Below are positions 38,065 through 50,172 of a stretch of DNA of 64,000 nucleotides, piece by piece. Numbering within the stretch: position 1 is the stretch's first letter; every line of letters starts with the position of its first letter. The stretch lies in the NCBI GenBank assembly GCA_921293015.1, contig OV121081.1:26415158-26479157 (forward strand), in the 5' to 3' direction. A program made the translations under genes and the position numbers. This DNA comes from Phorcus lineatus (Eukaryota; Mollusca; Gastropoda; Trochida; Trochidae). The notes under the pieces were generated by a model. That model was not told the DNA's origin, searched no databases, and saw only the letters and a list, made by a program, of their open reading frames with translations.

Positions 38065-39690
38065 TATTATGCGTTGCTTAACCTTGAAAGAAATCCTATA
38101 CTGATTGTTGCAAAACTAAGTATCAACATTCAAAGGTTTAGGATATATATGCAAAAAGTGCCGCAATTCTATAAGTCTTCATAATGAATTGTATGTAATG
38201 TATATTTACTTTGAGATTTATTTTTTTATTTTTCAAAATGTTTCTAATTTGTTAAAGGCAATTTCATGAACTCATTAAAAGTTAAAATGAAACGTAGTAT
38301 GGTAAACATATTTAAACTGAGCAAACATCAAATCTTCGTCAACAAAACATTTGATTTTAATCACAAAACTTGGAGACAATAGATAGACAGTCATCTATAA
38401 TTTATCAATGATATTTGATCCACATTAACCAAAACTAATCTGTTTAAACAACCTTCATGTAATATCATAATTTTGGTCCAAGAGTCCCAAATGACAAAAA
38501 ATCTTTGACACCAACATGCTTATAATCAACCGCTTGATGACACCATCTCATTAAAAATACATTTCTTTCTACGTTTCATGTCAGTTTGGTCTTGAAATTG
38601 ATGTTTGATTTTCTGCATCTTTCCTTTTGAAGACAAGACTTGAGTGGCTAAATTGTTTGATTTATGCCACAGATTATCACTGCTTCTTTTTAAACTCATA
38701 TATCATCTATATCAATAAAAATCAAGATTTTAAGGAATAATAGTTATGGGTGAACCCACTTTTTGACGTATTTGGTGAATAAACAAGGGCATTTGTACAC
38801 AATGTTTTGATAGTTTAAAACCTACAACTGTTTGGATACATTCATGATATTTCGCCTCCTGCTTGTAGCATTAACTAAATTATGAATTACGTAAAACTAA
38901 GTGTCCGTAAAAGAAGGAGTGTAAATTAATGGCATGATTGGCAAAAGTATTTTGATCTCTTTGTTAGAATTTGTTTTGATATGATGAGATTATTTGCATC
39001 AAGGGTATTCACTTAATCTTTTAAATCATCAACCTCCATTATTCTTACTTCCATTTGTAACCATGTGTCATTAAGCATAAATAATGTTATTTATGGGTGA
39101 GTGAACATACCAAAATATGAAAGATCTATTAAACATTTTACATTTAACCATGTTCATGAGCACTTGAGCACAATGAAGTCAAATACCCTGTAAGCATTGC
39201 CAGGATACAATGTCACTATACTGTGTATCTTGTCATGATTACCATACTGTTGAAACTGTCTCAGCATTATGAACGTGTCACTGAACCTGTTATAAGTCGT
39301 ATTAACAATACATTATGTTATGAATAATAACTTCGTTTACAGTACATTACTTGCTTTCAATGAGTAGAGCAATCATACAAATATCACTTGTAACTCGAAT
39401 ATTGATTACATCGAATAATGAATAATAATTCACATGCATGTAATTTTTATGTTTATTTTTCACTGTTCTATTAATAGAAATAAAACTCCAAATGACTTGA
39501 GTATAGCAATTAAAGGAACTGAGTTAAAATCTAGCAGGGACAGCCCAAAAGGACAGACCAAACAAAATGCGAGCGTCATATTAAGAGGAATGTAACATAG
39601 ATAATGTATCATCAACTCTTATTTCTTCCAATTGGACCATTTGCCAAAAAGTTCATGGAACCTGAATTAATGTTAATTGTTAAAAGTTGC
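38065..39690. other. AT-rich spacer, nothing recognised
   Basis: Between the end of unit C and the start of unit F. No frame of interest, no repeat partner and no strong regulatory motif was seen. Confidence 0.5.
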
Positions 39691-39892
39691 TCAAAAGTGC
39701 TCTGATCCATAAAAGCTCCCATGACAAGTCAACTTTTAAGTTTATAAATCTGAAAATAATTATCTTTTGCTCATCTCTAAGGTGGTGTAAGATCCATTGC
39801 ATTGCAATGAAACTGACATACATCAGTCTTCAGTATGTGTCAAAATACAAATGGAACATTAACAAAACAACTAAACACATGGTGTAACATAG

Positions 39893-40150
39893 ATGAAAAC
39901 GTTTAGTTTTTTTTATCAGTGTTGCTTTAAAAAATGCACACAAAAAGGTTTGAAGGCAAATATAATATATAATACTCAACGAGTATGTCATACTAGGCAT
40001 TTCAAGTATTGTTCAAACAATACTGGAACATGTACGTCAGCTAGACTTGTGTTTTCAACAAACGTGTGCATATGTAATCAGTATAGAATGTCCATCACCA
40101 ATTGCACGAAATACAGTAAACTGCATGACTGTTTTAACGAATTACTGTAA
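39893..40150 (+). CDS. Candidate cysteine-rich small protein (85 codons)
   Basis: The frame starts MKTFSFFYQCCFKKCTQ and has ten cysteines in 85 residues. It ends in NCTKYSKLHDC-FNELL and a TAA. T-C-x23-C-T-x7-C near the C terminus equals the spacing of the 25.95 kb frame and resembles that at 11.56 kb. The start is hydrophobic but short for a signal peptide, so the real protein could begin in an upstream exon. The equivalent in unit G (45.08-45.33 kb) aligns well as DNA but has frameshifts and stops. Either G is a pseudogene or F is open by chance. No protein family is recognised. Confidence 0.25.
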   Translation: MKTFSFFYQCCFKKCTQKGLKANIIYNTQRVCHTRHFKYCSNNTGTCTSARLVFSTNVCICNQYRMSITNCTKYSKLHDCFNELL

Positions 40151-40909
40151 AAACAAAGCTACTGCTAACTACACGTGATGGATGAGAATTAGGGTGTGCT
40201 GTGTAACTTGCATTAATTGTATAAGAAGTATGATATCATTGGCCGTGGAGGACATACACTATAATAAAATCTAAAATGATTTCAGAGTAATTGGCAGAAA
40301 TGACAGGTATGTCTTCTTTTAGTACAATGCATAAAAACTCTGCCTAACTTACAAATCATAACTATCATAAGTACCTATCAGTTTTAGTGTATGTAATACA
40401 TTTGTTCTTTCACAGATATGGGATATAATATAAAATGCTTTATAATTGTATTGACATGCATGATTACAGCCAATAGCCTTAAGCACCTATTGTGTTAAAT
40501 ATGTTGTCATAAAGATTTTAAGAACATTTGTTTAAAATTGTAGTCTTCTGTGTTCGTGTGATATTCTAATGATATGTCTTAACTTAATGCTAAAACTTAA
40601 TAGTAATCTTATTCTGGCAGACGTACATCTTTCCAATCAAGCTTCTGCCTTTTGAAATTTAGTATTTAACTCTGAAATGTGATTCGTATAGATACAAGGT
40701 ACATCTTGTTGATATGATTGGTTATGCTACTTTTTATTGCATAAAGTGAAGATGAGGCATATTGTAAATTTGGTAAATTGTTCTCTTTATGCTATTTGAT
40801 ATGTGAAAGCAACAAACGTTATATTGTTCCTCCTAACTTGACAGTCAAGGAGTTTTGCTGCCCATAGTTTCTTGCTTTCTGGAACATATAATAACACAAT
40901 ATTTATTTA

Positions 40910-41030
40910 TGCAGCACTTAAGAAATAGCAGTAATCGTTTTGTCCCTAATAGCAGGGTGACTGACAGGTCAAGTGAGCGCCTCCAACAGTGATATATAGA
41001 TCTAGGATATGAATACCACAGGCAGATTGG
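40910..41030 (-). repeat. L2 module, copy 3
   Basis: Minus strand: CACAACCAATCTGCCTGTGG, TAGATCTATATATCACTG, TTGACCTGTCAGTCACCCTG, CTATTAGGGACAAAACG, ending AGTGCTGCATAAAT. A CCAAT box precedes the TATA-like word. The core also reads as GGAHLTCQSPCY followed by a stop, with no indel relative to the other copies. Confidence 0.8.
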
Positions 41031-43129
41031 TTGTGCTCAGCTAAAATTCGTACTGATCTGTTTAGATTCGTTCTGATCCGGTATCTTTCAAGTAATTCCT
41101 CTGCATAAAGTACAACTTGTATCTTCCCTGCATCGTAAACACAGTCTGATTTCCTTTGATTTTTACACAATTTACGATGCATGGAAGATACTAGTTATAA
41201 GTTTTATACAATGATATTCCTTTGGCTTTATTAGGTGAAAAAGATCACATATACTTGTTTTCTAAATTGTCATGGTTGTTAGCACTTTTATAGCAATACA
41301 TACAAAAAACTTTCATTGAAATTACTTATCACACATCCAATTCTCATGTTTTGTACCTCTATGGCCTATTTAACAAAACTAAATTAATCTAAATTTATCC
41401 ATCTCTCTACCTTAAAGTCACGATATCATGAATCACATGAAGTCCGTGAATTGTATGATTTCCACTTTGCGGTCAATTTATAAATATAACTAATCAGAAC
41501 TTTAATATTTCACTTTGTTCAACCCATACAACGCCAGAAATAAGGTTGAGCTTGGGTCGCTAGAAAAGAACAAATCGTGTTCCAGGTTTAGGCATTGTTA
41601 CTTTACTGCAAACTGTAAAATATGCAGAAGTAAAATGATAATGAGAAGTAGGTTGAGCTCAAATTATATTCCGAAATATTAATGAAAAAAACTGTGAACA
41701 TATGCCACAATATGCCTGAAACAATGTCAACATGCAACATATCAGTTGGTTTAAATAGCTTAAAGTATAGTCTTTACCAAAATCTGATACGATTTACAAA
41801 TTGTTCTGATGATGTTATGTGATGCAATACATAGATGTACGCTCTAATATTTATGAGTACAGCAATGGGTATCAACTCTGTTTCTGATATGTTGCATATT
41901 GTGATCTATTTGAGAATTTTATTTGCTTAGTAAGGAGAAATATTTGGGAGAATAATTGACTAAAATATGAACAGTTTAATGGTAATTTGAAAGGTAATTA
42001 AAATTCAAATCGCTAAGAAACAAATTTAACTCAACATTGACAAAAAGGACCCCCCATGATCCTGTGAAAATAATGTTTTGATGATCCAAGAAGATTAGAT
42101 ATAGTTCATGGTTCTGCAAAATATTCTTTGAATTTCAACTGTGTACTGACCTGTTGCCAATTCATTTTTGTCAAAGATTTCCTAAAGTAATGACTATGCT
42201 TGTACTTTGATGCCAATAAGCTGAACCAGGCAAGTGTATTCAATTGCTTGACTATGATCTGTCAAGATCTGAACTCTGTGGGACCAGACTATTTCATCAA
42301 CACATTTCTATCAAGTTCTGGACATACAATAAAGCTTAGGTGTAGGGTTTTCAAACTCAGTGACAAGTGTTGTAGAGTGATTGATGAAATATTAATTGTT
42401 TAATAGTATTTTGGAACGCGGAGATAAGCACAAAATACAATTTCGATGAAATTTACTTTTGATGTCCAGTAATATCTTTTGACTAATCAACAACAAAAGA
42501 GAGGTCACTGTTAATATTGTAAGGGGACTCCTCATTATATGCGGGAATGCACACAGACAACGTTATTCCTGTGCTAGACATACCTTGAGTTATTGGGAAC
42601 TGAAGAAAGCACTACACAGAGCTCATCTGCAAATGCATCACAAATCATACTCAACAAAGTTCATGCAAAGGTTACAAGTCTTCGTTATAGCCTTATTTCA
42701 AAACCAGCTAAATGCATCAAGATTTACGTTGAAATGTGCATATATGCTACATTTAAGTGTGTAAAGAACAAATGTGTGTAGGCCATGAGATACGTCCATT
42801 ACAATGAACAGTATGATTCTTTGAACATTTGCATTACAAGTACTGTGCGTTTATCCCTTCTTTTAAGATAATCTGTTATTCAGAATGTGCAATGTGTTTT
42901 AATTATTTGTGTTTGTCCAAAACACTTAACATATTGAAAGTTGGATTTGTGTGTTGGATTATTTTAATATATGTCCCATTCATTATTTCTAAAGATTGTT
43001 CTTTGTATTGTAAAAATATTACTTGGAATTGTGATTGTTTAGAATATTAATGTTTGCAATAATTGACACACATATTCCTGTTGCATTTATCCTATTATTT
43101 AAGATTTTGGTTTTATGAGCCTTTATGGG

Positions 43130-43730
43130 AATACGTTATAACACTTTTGTAAGTAGTGACAATTACTTACAGAAATATTTATAAATTTGTTGCATATTCA
43201 AATGTCGTTAAAACTAGCCTGGTTGAATTTGAGGTTTAACCGTTTTACTTAAGCAGGTTTTAAGTAGTCATTGTGATATTGATTACCACAACCTAGCCAT
43301 ATAACAGAATAATCAGTTTTAATAATACAAAAGAGACAATAATATTTTACGTTTTGGTATGTGTCAGGAAATAAAATTTCCTTGTAAACATTTAATTTTC
43401 ATAATTATTAGATCTTCATTTAAAATTATTTTTAAAAAATCGTTATTGTATTAATTGTTTGGGGTATGATAACTGAATTGAATTGTTCAATTTGAAAAAT
43501 GAAGTACTAATCTTGTAAACAAGGACATACGGAAAAATTGCAATCTGCAGCTGCATTCACTGCGAGCATATCACCAATAACGTTGAAAACAATATCACCA
43601 TGAAAAGTCATAAATTCAGTAAATGCTACACATTAGACAGGGAAATGGAAGATAAAAGCGTTAACACATGAACATTAATTTCTTTCAAAAGAAGTTTAGA
43701 GGTATACCTTAATAAATGTTTAAGTTATAA
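43130..43730. other. Junction between units F and G
   Basis: AT-rich sequence without a clear partner. About 43510-43690 is weakly related to 55440-55550 before unit H. Nothing else is recognised. Confidence 0.4.
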
Positions 43731-44420
43731 TGCTTTTACGGTATGTAATGATTATTCAATATACTTGTATGGGGTTTTCTGACATTCTGACATTCCATTC
43801 TGTTTTCTTTGAAGAAAATTCTTCAGAATGGCTTTTCATTGAGAAGAAACCACACATGAATTTATTAAATTTGGGCGACAAAACATGGGCGGTAGGACAA
43901 GTTTAGATAAAGTGTATGCCTGTATGTTTAAAAAAAATCTGGATTTGCACAGTAAACATCTATACTAAAAAAAATTTTTTTGTCACTGTGACTGTTCACC
44001 TAAAGGCCCCATTATATACAAAATATTCTTAGATTAAAGTGAGTATGGAAAACGCTAATGCAAAGAAGTAAAAAGAGCATTAAGTTATGAAATAAAATAA
44101 AGTTTTTTCTTGTCCAGGTAATATAAAGACCGTTGAATTATCTTAATTGAAAAAATATAAAGTGTTCAAAGTTTAAACATTAGATAAGATTATAAATATA
44201 GCCGATTCAATTATTTTTTTACCTTTAAATGACATACAGACAAAACACACATAATTTCTAGCGAGAGCATTTGGAATCAATATACAAATGTTAATAAAAG
44301 GGCAAATATAAACATATGAAAGATTGCATCGGCATATACATGTAGTTGTAATCATCCACTTTTTATTTACATCTGAAGTAATGAAACTGCTCTGATACTG
44401 CGATGTCTCTCAGATAGTTC

Positions 44421-44474
44421 TGCCTGAGATCCTATCCTTAGCAATTATGCCTGATATCCTTTCCTTGGCGATCA
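44421..44474 (+). repeat. 27-bp tandem duplication
   Basis: Two adjacent 27-bp units, TGCCTGAGATCCTATCCTTA plus GCAATTA and TGCCTGATATCCTTTCCTTG plus GCGATCA, differ at a few positions. A smaller perfect doubling of GTTATAAAGAC lies at about 44575-44596. Confidence 0.85.
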
Positions 44475-45079
44475 TTAAGTAAATGGGTGATATTTTTAAG
44501 ATTTAATCCTTATGATTTACCCCGCTATAATTGTTGTTGTAGAACATAATTATTTCCCAAAATCATATTGCCATGTTATAAAGACGTTATAAAGACGTTT
44601 GAACATCTCATTTATACATCAGATCCTACATCAGCCCAAAATTCTAACATCATCAAAGGGACGTAAGCCAGAGATCTGATATGTTTGGAGGGTTGTTAAC
44701 ATTGTTCGGAAAAGAATTATTTTGTTCTCAAACAATTAGTAAAGAAGGCAATGTTTTACGTATATGTGTTTGAAGGGAAAATCCTCAGTAGCAGACCAAC
44801 TTATAAAATCAACCCTACAATCTAAAATGGTACCTTTTATGTTGATGACTTTATAAAGTTGCCAAATGAAGTGCCCTAAGCCATAAGGGTACCCTGAGAA
44901 GTCAATTTAAAAATTCATCCTAACATTGCTTGCATGTATGTTTCTTATCTTCAGCTCAATAATCAGACCTCATATATAGTATCAGGAATCATATGAAATG
45001 AAACTGACGTATATCAGTATGCAGTATTTGTCAAAAAAACAAATGGAATATTAACATAACAAGTAAACACAAAGTGTAA

Positions 45080-45335
45080 GGTAGATGAGAATGTTCAGTT
45101 TCTCATCAATTGCTTTAAAAATATGCATACTAAAAGGTATGCTGTTCACGATTTTGTCATACTTGGCATCTTAAGTATTGTTCAAACGGAAATTTCAGGA
45201 GCATGTACGTCAGATTTCTTTCTGAACAAGCGTGTGTATATGTAATTAGTACAAAATATCCAGCACCGTTACAGGAAATCCGTTTAACTGCAGGATTGTT
45301 TGACGGTTCAGTATAAAAACAAAACGCATATTAGC
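45080..45335 (+). pseudogene. Decayed paralogue of the cysteine-rich frame at 39.9 kb
   Basis: DNA around 45080-45335 aligns with 39893-40150 (for example AAGTATTGTTCAAAC, ATGTACGTCAG and GTGTGTATATGTAAT). A gap of about 16 bp, single-base indels and in-frame stops destroy the reading frame. If the F frame is not a real gene, this is just paralogous non-coding DNA. Confidence 0.25.
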
Positions 45336-45986
45336 TACACTTGTTTAAAGAGAATTGGGAAATGGTAAGAATCCTGCTAATGCATCGATTATATAACAAG
45401 GCCAATTTGCATATAGGACAAACATTGCAATAAATGCTCACAACATTTTATTTTTTAACCTTTTGACAGGAAGTTGTTTCCTGAAAGCATGTCATCATGA
45501 AAATTCGAATTTTACTCAGTGTATATGTATACCTGATGTACCCCTACTGTACTACAAGTGCGGTACAATGATTAACTGTAATGTATCAATGGAATACGAT
45601 AGAAGCTAAATGATATTACATCTGTAACGACTTGGCAATACAATATTAAAATAGTAGTGTAGTATGTTAAGCATAGGTGTCACAGTAACATTTTTATGCT
45701 ACCTATTAAAGTATTAATGTTTAACTCTGAATGATAAAATATTTAGGTAGTAGTTATATATTGCCGATAGATTTAGAAGTGTTGAAATAATAGTAAACAT
45801 TTCACTTTTTAACTAATAATGCATTGATGACAAATTGTCTTCATTGAAATATGGTCACTATACATGTCTGAATATGTGAGAGTAAGGACCTTTGCATTTA
45901 CTTATCGAACTAAGCAGTCAAAGTATCCTCTTTAGGCACCCATACTCCTTTGATTGCAGGAGCATCTAAGTAACACCTTATTCATA

Positions 45987-46101
45987 TATGCAGCGTTATG
46001 CAAATAGTTATAAGCGTAATTTCCTTACACTAGGGTGACTGGCAGTTCAAGTGGGCCTCTCCAATAAGGATTTATAGATATAGGCCATGAATACCAGACG
46101 C
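45987..46101 (-). repeat. L2 module, copy 4
   Basis: Minus strand: GTCTGGTATTCATGGCC, ATATCTATAAATCCTTATTG, GAGAGGCCCACTTGAACTGC, CAGTCACCCTAG. It is more diverged in its 3' half (GTGTAAGGAAATTACG) than other copies. Confidence 0.8.
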
Positions 46102-47279
46102 AAATTTGATTGTGCTTAGATTCCGTAAAACCTGACTGGTTACTCTTATTGTTAAAGCCTATCAAAAAGAAAAACACGTCTTAAGTTCATGATGATATCA
46201 AACAAATTGTTACATTCAAAATGTTACTTGTTATTTTCAATATAACAAATTTATTTAATTTTCATTCATTACCACTTATTTTTCTTAGTCATAGGAGTCG
46301 ATTGCTTCATCTATGGAATGTTTATAAGTTTGGGTCTTTTGATGTAAAACAGCAACGCATTGTATATAGTCACGAAGGGTAGAGTTTTTCTCAGTCATGG
46401 CTGTCATCATTTGCTAAATAACTGTTCTGGTATTTTATGTCTTGGCCTCACATTTGCATCTTACGTCTTACGTCAAATGTAGATTTCATTGTTTCTCGTC
46501 GTGTTGTTTTCTCTCTCTCACCAATGTGTTAGGAACTATTTTACCTTTTCATCAACCTTGTCATTTATTCATAGATTGTTTATATCTTGCATTATCAACA
46601 TAGACACCGTTAGTAGTAATGTTAGATTAGATGATTTTGATATTTCATTAGTTGAGACAAATAAAAAACAAACTCTTACAAAAGAGATATAAATATAATT
46701 ACAGTAATGGGTACCAACTCAGTGTTTCTGATATGTTTGACCAACCACGAATTTGTGCAGGTTCCAGGTTCAATATCAATAGTGTAATGGTATATTTTAA
46801 ACTTTTATTATTATCGTCTAAAACAGCAAGATAATCAACAATCATTATCGATTCAATCAAGTTCTATTCTTTGTTTATCTCTTGCAACAGGAAAAACTAT
46901 GCCTTTATACTTACATGTCAATGGGATGGATACCAAACAAGAGAATATAATGACCTTACTACGATCTGTCAGGAGTTGAACTCTGTGGAACAAGACTGTT
47001 TCATCAACACAATTCTATCAGTTTTTTCGACATACTATCAAGCGTAGACGCAAGGTCTTTAAACTCAATGACAAACATAGATTTGTGATTGATGAAAACA
47101 TCAGTTGTTATATTTTGACATCATGATATGTACAAATGCGTTGATTGGATCCAAATCTCAGTAGCTATACATTTTCCAGCAAGATAAATTGAAGACTCTA
47201 TCCTGTTGATAATGTTTTTTCTCTATTTGCAAAGTATCAACCAAATAACGGTCATTGTCAATATACCAAGGTAACTCCT

Positions 47280-47720
47280 CGTTACATGGATGAATGAACA
47301 CAAACAAAGTTATTCTTGTGCTAGACATAGTTTGATTTATTAGGAACTGAAGAATGACCACTAGACAGAGGGCATCTGCAAATGCATCACAAATCTTTCT
47401 CAACAGAGGTCATCCAAAGGTTACATTTATCGAGATTGGTAGATTTCAGGACTCGTTAATCAACTCATAATTCATTTTAGAATTTATGAACATCTTATAT
47501 GTGATTGTTTGAAGAACAAAGTTGGACATTATTTGCAAAGGTAGGTGAATTATGAGTTTTCTTTATTATTAGTCGGCATTTTCTTTTACTTATATGTATA
47601 AACATTAATGAATACAAAGTTATTATTGTGCTAAACATATTTTGAATCATTCGAAATTGACCACTAGAGAGAGAGCATCTGCATATGCATTACAAATCAT
47701 ATTACACCAAATTAGTTTTG
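47280..47720. repeat. Locally doubled segment in unit G
   Basis: The block equivalent to F 42545-42690 occurs twice in G, at 47280-47430 and again at about 47605-47720. Shared words include GTTATTNTTGTGCTA, ACCACTAGA and GCATCTGCA. A minus-strand frame (47158-47403) reading MRKICDAFADALCLVV has the hydrophobic look of a signal peptide. The third copy keeps MICNAYADALSLVV and F keeps MICDAFADELCVV, after which frames diverge. Plus-strand frames are open too, so coding is unproven. Confidence 0.5.
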
Positions 47721-47750
47721 AAACCAATGTCTTTGCTACATCAGAAACAT

Positions 47751-47772
47751 GTATATACGTATACGTATATAC
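47751..47772. repeat. 22-bp perfect palindrome
   Basis: GTATATACGTA is immediately followed by its reverse complement TACGTATATAC. It sits just after the second copy of the doubled segment in unit G. Confidence 0.9.
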
Positions 47773-48689
47773 GCATCAAAATCGTCAACATCGTAACGAT
47801 TGTTTACAAAATTTATTAACGTTCTGACACCATGACATAAAAAGACACCAGTTAAAAACTTGCTTTGTTACCCATAGGCCATTTCATCAAGATATTGTCA
47901 ACATCTATCTATGGTTTGCAAATGTCAATTTCATTTCAAGTCCAGTTAAACTGAGGATACATAACAGACAATAATTATCATCTCAGCTTATCATAATTTC
48001 GTTGATTCATCATGTCCTATTTCATTTTAAGGTCGAGAATGAAATGATAAGCTTAATGTTTCTATGTTTAACTATTCTGATATAGAAATTAGTCAGTACA
48101 TTTCACCACGTTGTTCATATGTAATTGAGATTTTCTCTTTTATTTTCAACAAAGTTTGATTATTTCATAGAGGAAAAGACGTCACCAACTTCTATAATGT
48201 CCATTTCCTGGACTAAACTTCACACTATGTAAGTTAACTTCTACATCGGTTTGCAACATTCCTTAATATACGTATCACGTTGGTTATGTTCGATATACAT
48301 CAAGTATGTACGTAGCTATTATCAGTAGTCTCATATACCAGTATGTTTCAAAATTGTATATACGTTTTGGAAGCAAATACCAACTGTCAGTTACAAAAAA
48401 TCGTATTAGAATTGCTTAAGCACGTTGCATGTATTCAGTTGATCTTGCAGTGCAAGGCAGAAGAGATTAAATGTTTAGTTTCTCCTGCTAGAATGGAACA
48501 TATACTTCTTCAAATAGTGTGCATTTGCCGTATCTAATATAACCACATCCATTAAGTGTAACAAACATTCTGTATTGCTAACATCAGTGTACATCAATCA
48601 CCAGCTCTTAAACGATACTGTTGTGCTTTTCGAAACTTCACTCTTATATTTTTTCAAGCATTCGTTTTTGTACAAGCAAAAGGGATCAA

Positions 48690-50170
48690 TGTTTATCTCT
48701 GTGCTTGTTTGCCAGCCATCACATGCAGGTAAATGGCAGAACAATCAAACATAGTACACTCAATTCCCACCACTTCCAACAAACTTGATATTTGAAGTCC
48801 CAACAGATAAGCTTGCATGTGATTAATCACACCTTTCCAGCAGTAACATCCAATGCTCGCCTCCTACATGTACCTTTTGAAATAAAATAAGGTTAAATTT
48901 GTGAGTTCTATACACATTTATATTGCATTGTACGTACCTGAGCACCTTACGATAATGTTTGGCGCCGGTGGTACGAGTTAATGTAGCAGCTACTGAAAGT
49001 GTAAAATACATCAAACTGTGTATGTTTTTTCGGTTTTTTATTCAATGTTTGTTTAATGGTAGTTATACACATATGGCAAATGTCACTAACACAATCTAGT
49101 AACGTCAGTGTGAAGAAAAGAATACGTCAAAGAATTAGACTATTTCCGATATACATGTTGCTATTGATTAACATTTCCTAAATGTTCTTTGGAATTTTTA
49201 CAAGGCATGCTTTATTTAACAGTATAGTTTGTTAGGGTAAATTATCTTTATTAATACATGCATGATTACTATAATTTTCACACTTCTCTGAAGAACAACG
49301 TTTATGCCTTAACGTTATCAACTTATCATAAAACAGCAGGACTGTCGTGTTTTCATGACCTCATAAGAAGCAATTACTTATTACTTATCTCGCAGTATCA
49401 ACAAGGGACAATTTTCTGTTCCAAAACCTAATGAGAAAAAGTAAACATAGATTTGCACAGTCTTTGTGTTGTATGACCAAGAAGTTATGTCTTTTACAGG
49501 AATAGGCAGCTATGCTAATTACTGATACGGATAACAATTCTTTCTAAAAGTACAATATGAATACTATTAGTCTAAACTAAACTCCTAAATCCTTATACAC
49601 ATATAGGTTCCCAGGACACTTGACATTTCATCACTGAATATATACTCTAGTTAATATTTTGAAATGTTTGTCACATTCAGTAACAAAAGTGCTTTCTGCA
49701 CGCAGTAAAAAGTTCTGTGAATAAAAAACCCTACAACAACTAACGACACTCCGGCAATAGAAATGCCATTGCAAAAGGAACAAAAGAAACAATTTGAAAC
49801 CGATATGAGAATATATCGAGTTGTCATGTATGTTGTGTTATTTAATTGCCTTAAGTATTTATTCACTTGACAATGAAAACAGCAGTGCTCTGAGAGCACA
49901 AAATCCAGCGCCAGACATTTCACCTTCTATAGAAAGCATTTCAATTTAATACGTAGTCTATCCAGTATTATTATTATCTGAAAATGTAGTTGATATGTTA
50001 CCTTCACCTTTACCTGTAACCTTGAAAGTGAACAATTAACCAAATGGTACCAATAGGTTTGAAGTTCAAAATAATATTGGTTCCTATGCTCTAAGTAAAT
50101 GGTCATAACTGTGACACAAATCATTACAACCACCAACCATGCTCATTACTGATACATACCAAAGTGATGT
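48690..50170. other. Spacer without recognisable gene
   Basis: Short minus frames (48823-49014, 49651-49923, 49927-50136) have no recognisable domain and no paralogous copy. GGCGCC occurs once at 48961. Nothing else notable. Confidence 0.45.
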
Positions 50171-50172
50171 GG

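Larger units (their letters stand above)
34440..38065 (-). repeat. Segmental duplication unit C (family 1, inverted)
   Basis: Read on the minus strand, this block aligns with A 4861-7650 and with B where B is present. Anchors (C to A) are 38030 to 4885 (GATAGAAATCAACCT), 37790 to 5125 (AACAATGGTCCTCTG), 37060 to 5275, 36480 to 6590, 34720 to 7385 (CACAAGGGAATTTGC) and 34480 to 7625. Segment 34980-35240 matches B 23060-23280, which A lacks. About 1 kb (35250-36350) is C-specific and contains microsatellites. Confidence 0.85.
39690..43130 (+). repeat. Segmental duplication unit F (family 2)
   Basis: Aligns in order with unit G. Pairs F to G are 39800-40190 to 44985-45360 (AATGAAACTGAC, TTAAGTATTGTTCAAAC-like, ATGTACGTCAG), 40910-41030 to 45987-46101 (L2), 42200-42400 to 46905-47110 (GATCTGTCA, GAACTCTGTGG, CATCAACAC) and 42545-42690 to 47280-47430 (GTTATTC, TGTGCTAGACATA, CATCTGCAAATGCATCACAA). 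Parts also match unit H. Confidence 0.85.
43730..48690 (+). repeat. Segmental duplication unit G (family 2)
   Basis: The 5' part (43735-43930) matches unit H 55605-55880 (GTATGTAATGATT, CATTCTGACATTCCATT-like, GGACAAG, GCCTGT). The middle part matches F and H, and 48510-48670 matches H 58855-59000 (TGTGCATTTG, TCGAAA, ATACTGTTGTGCT). G therefore joins features seen separately in F and H and is the most complete copy of family 2. Its counterpart of the F cysteine-rich frame is broken. Confidence 0.85.
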
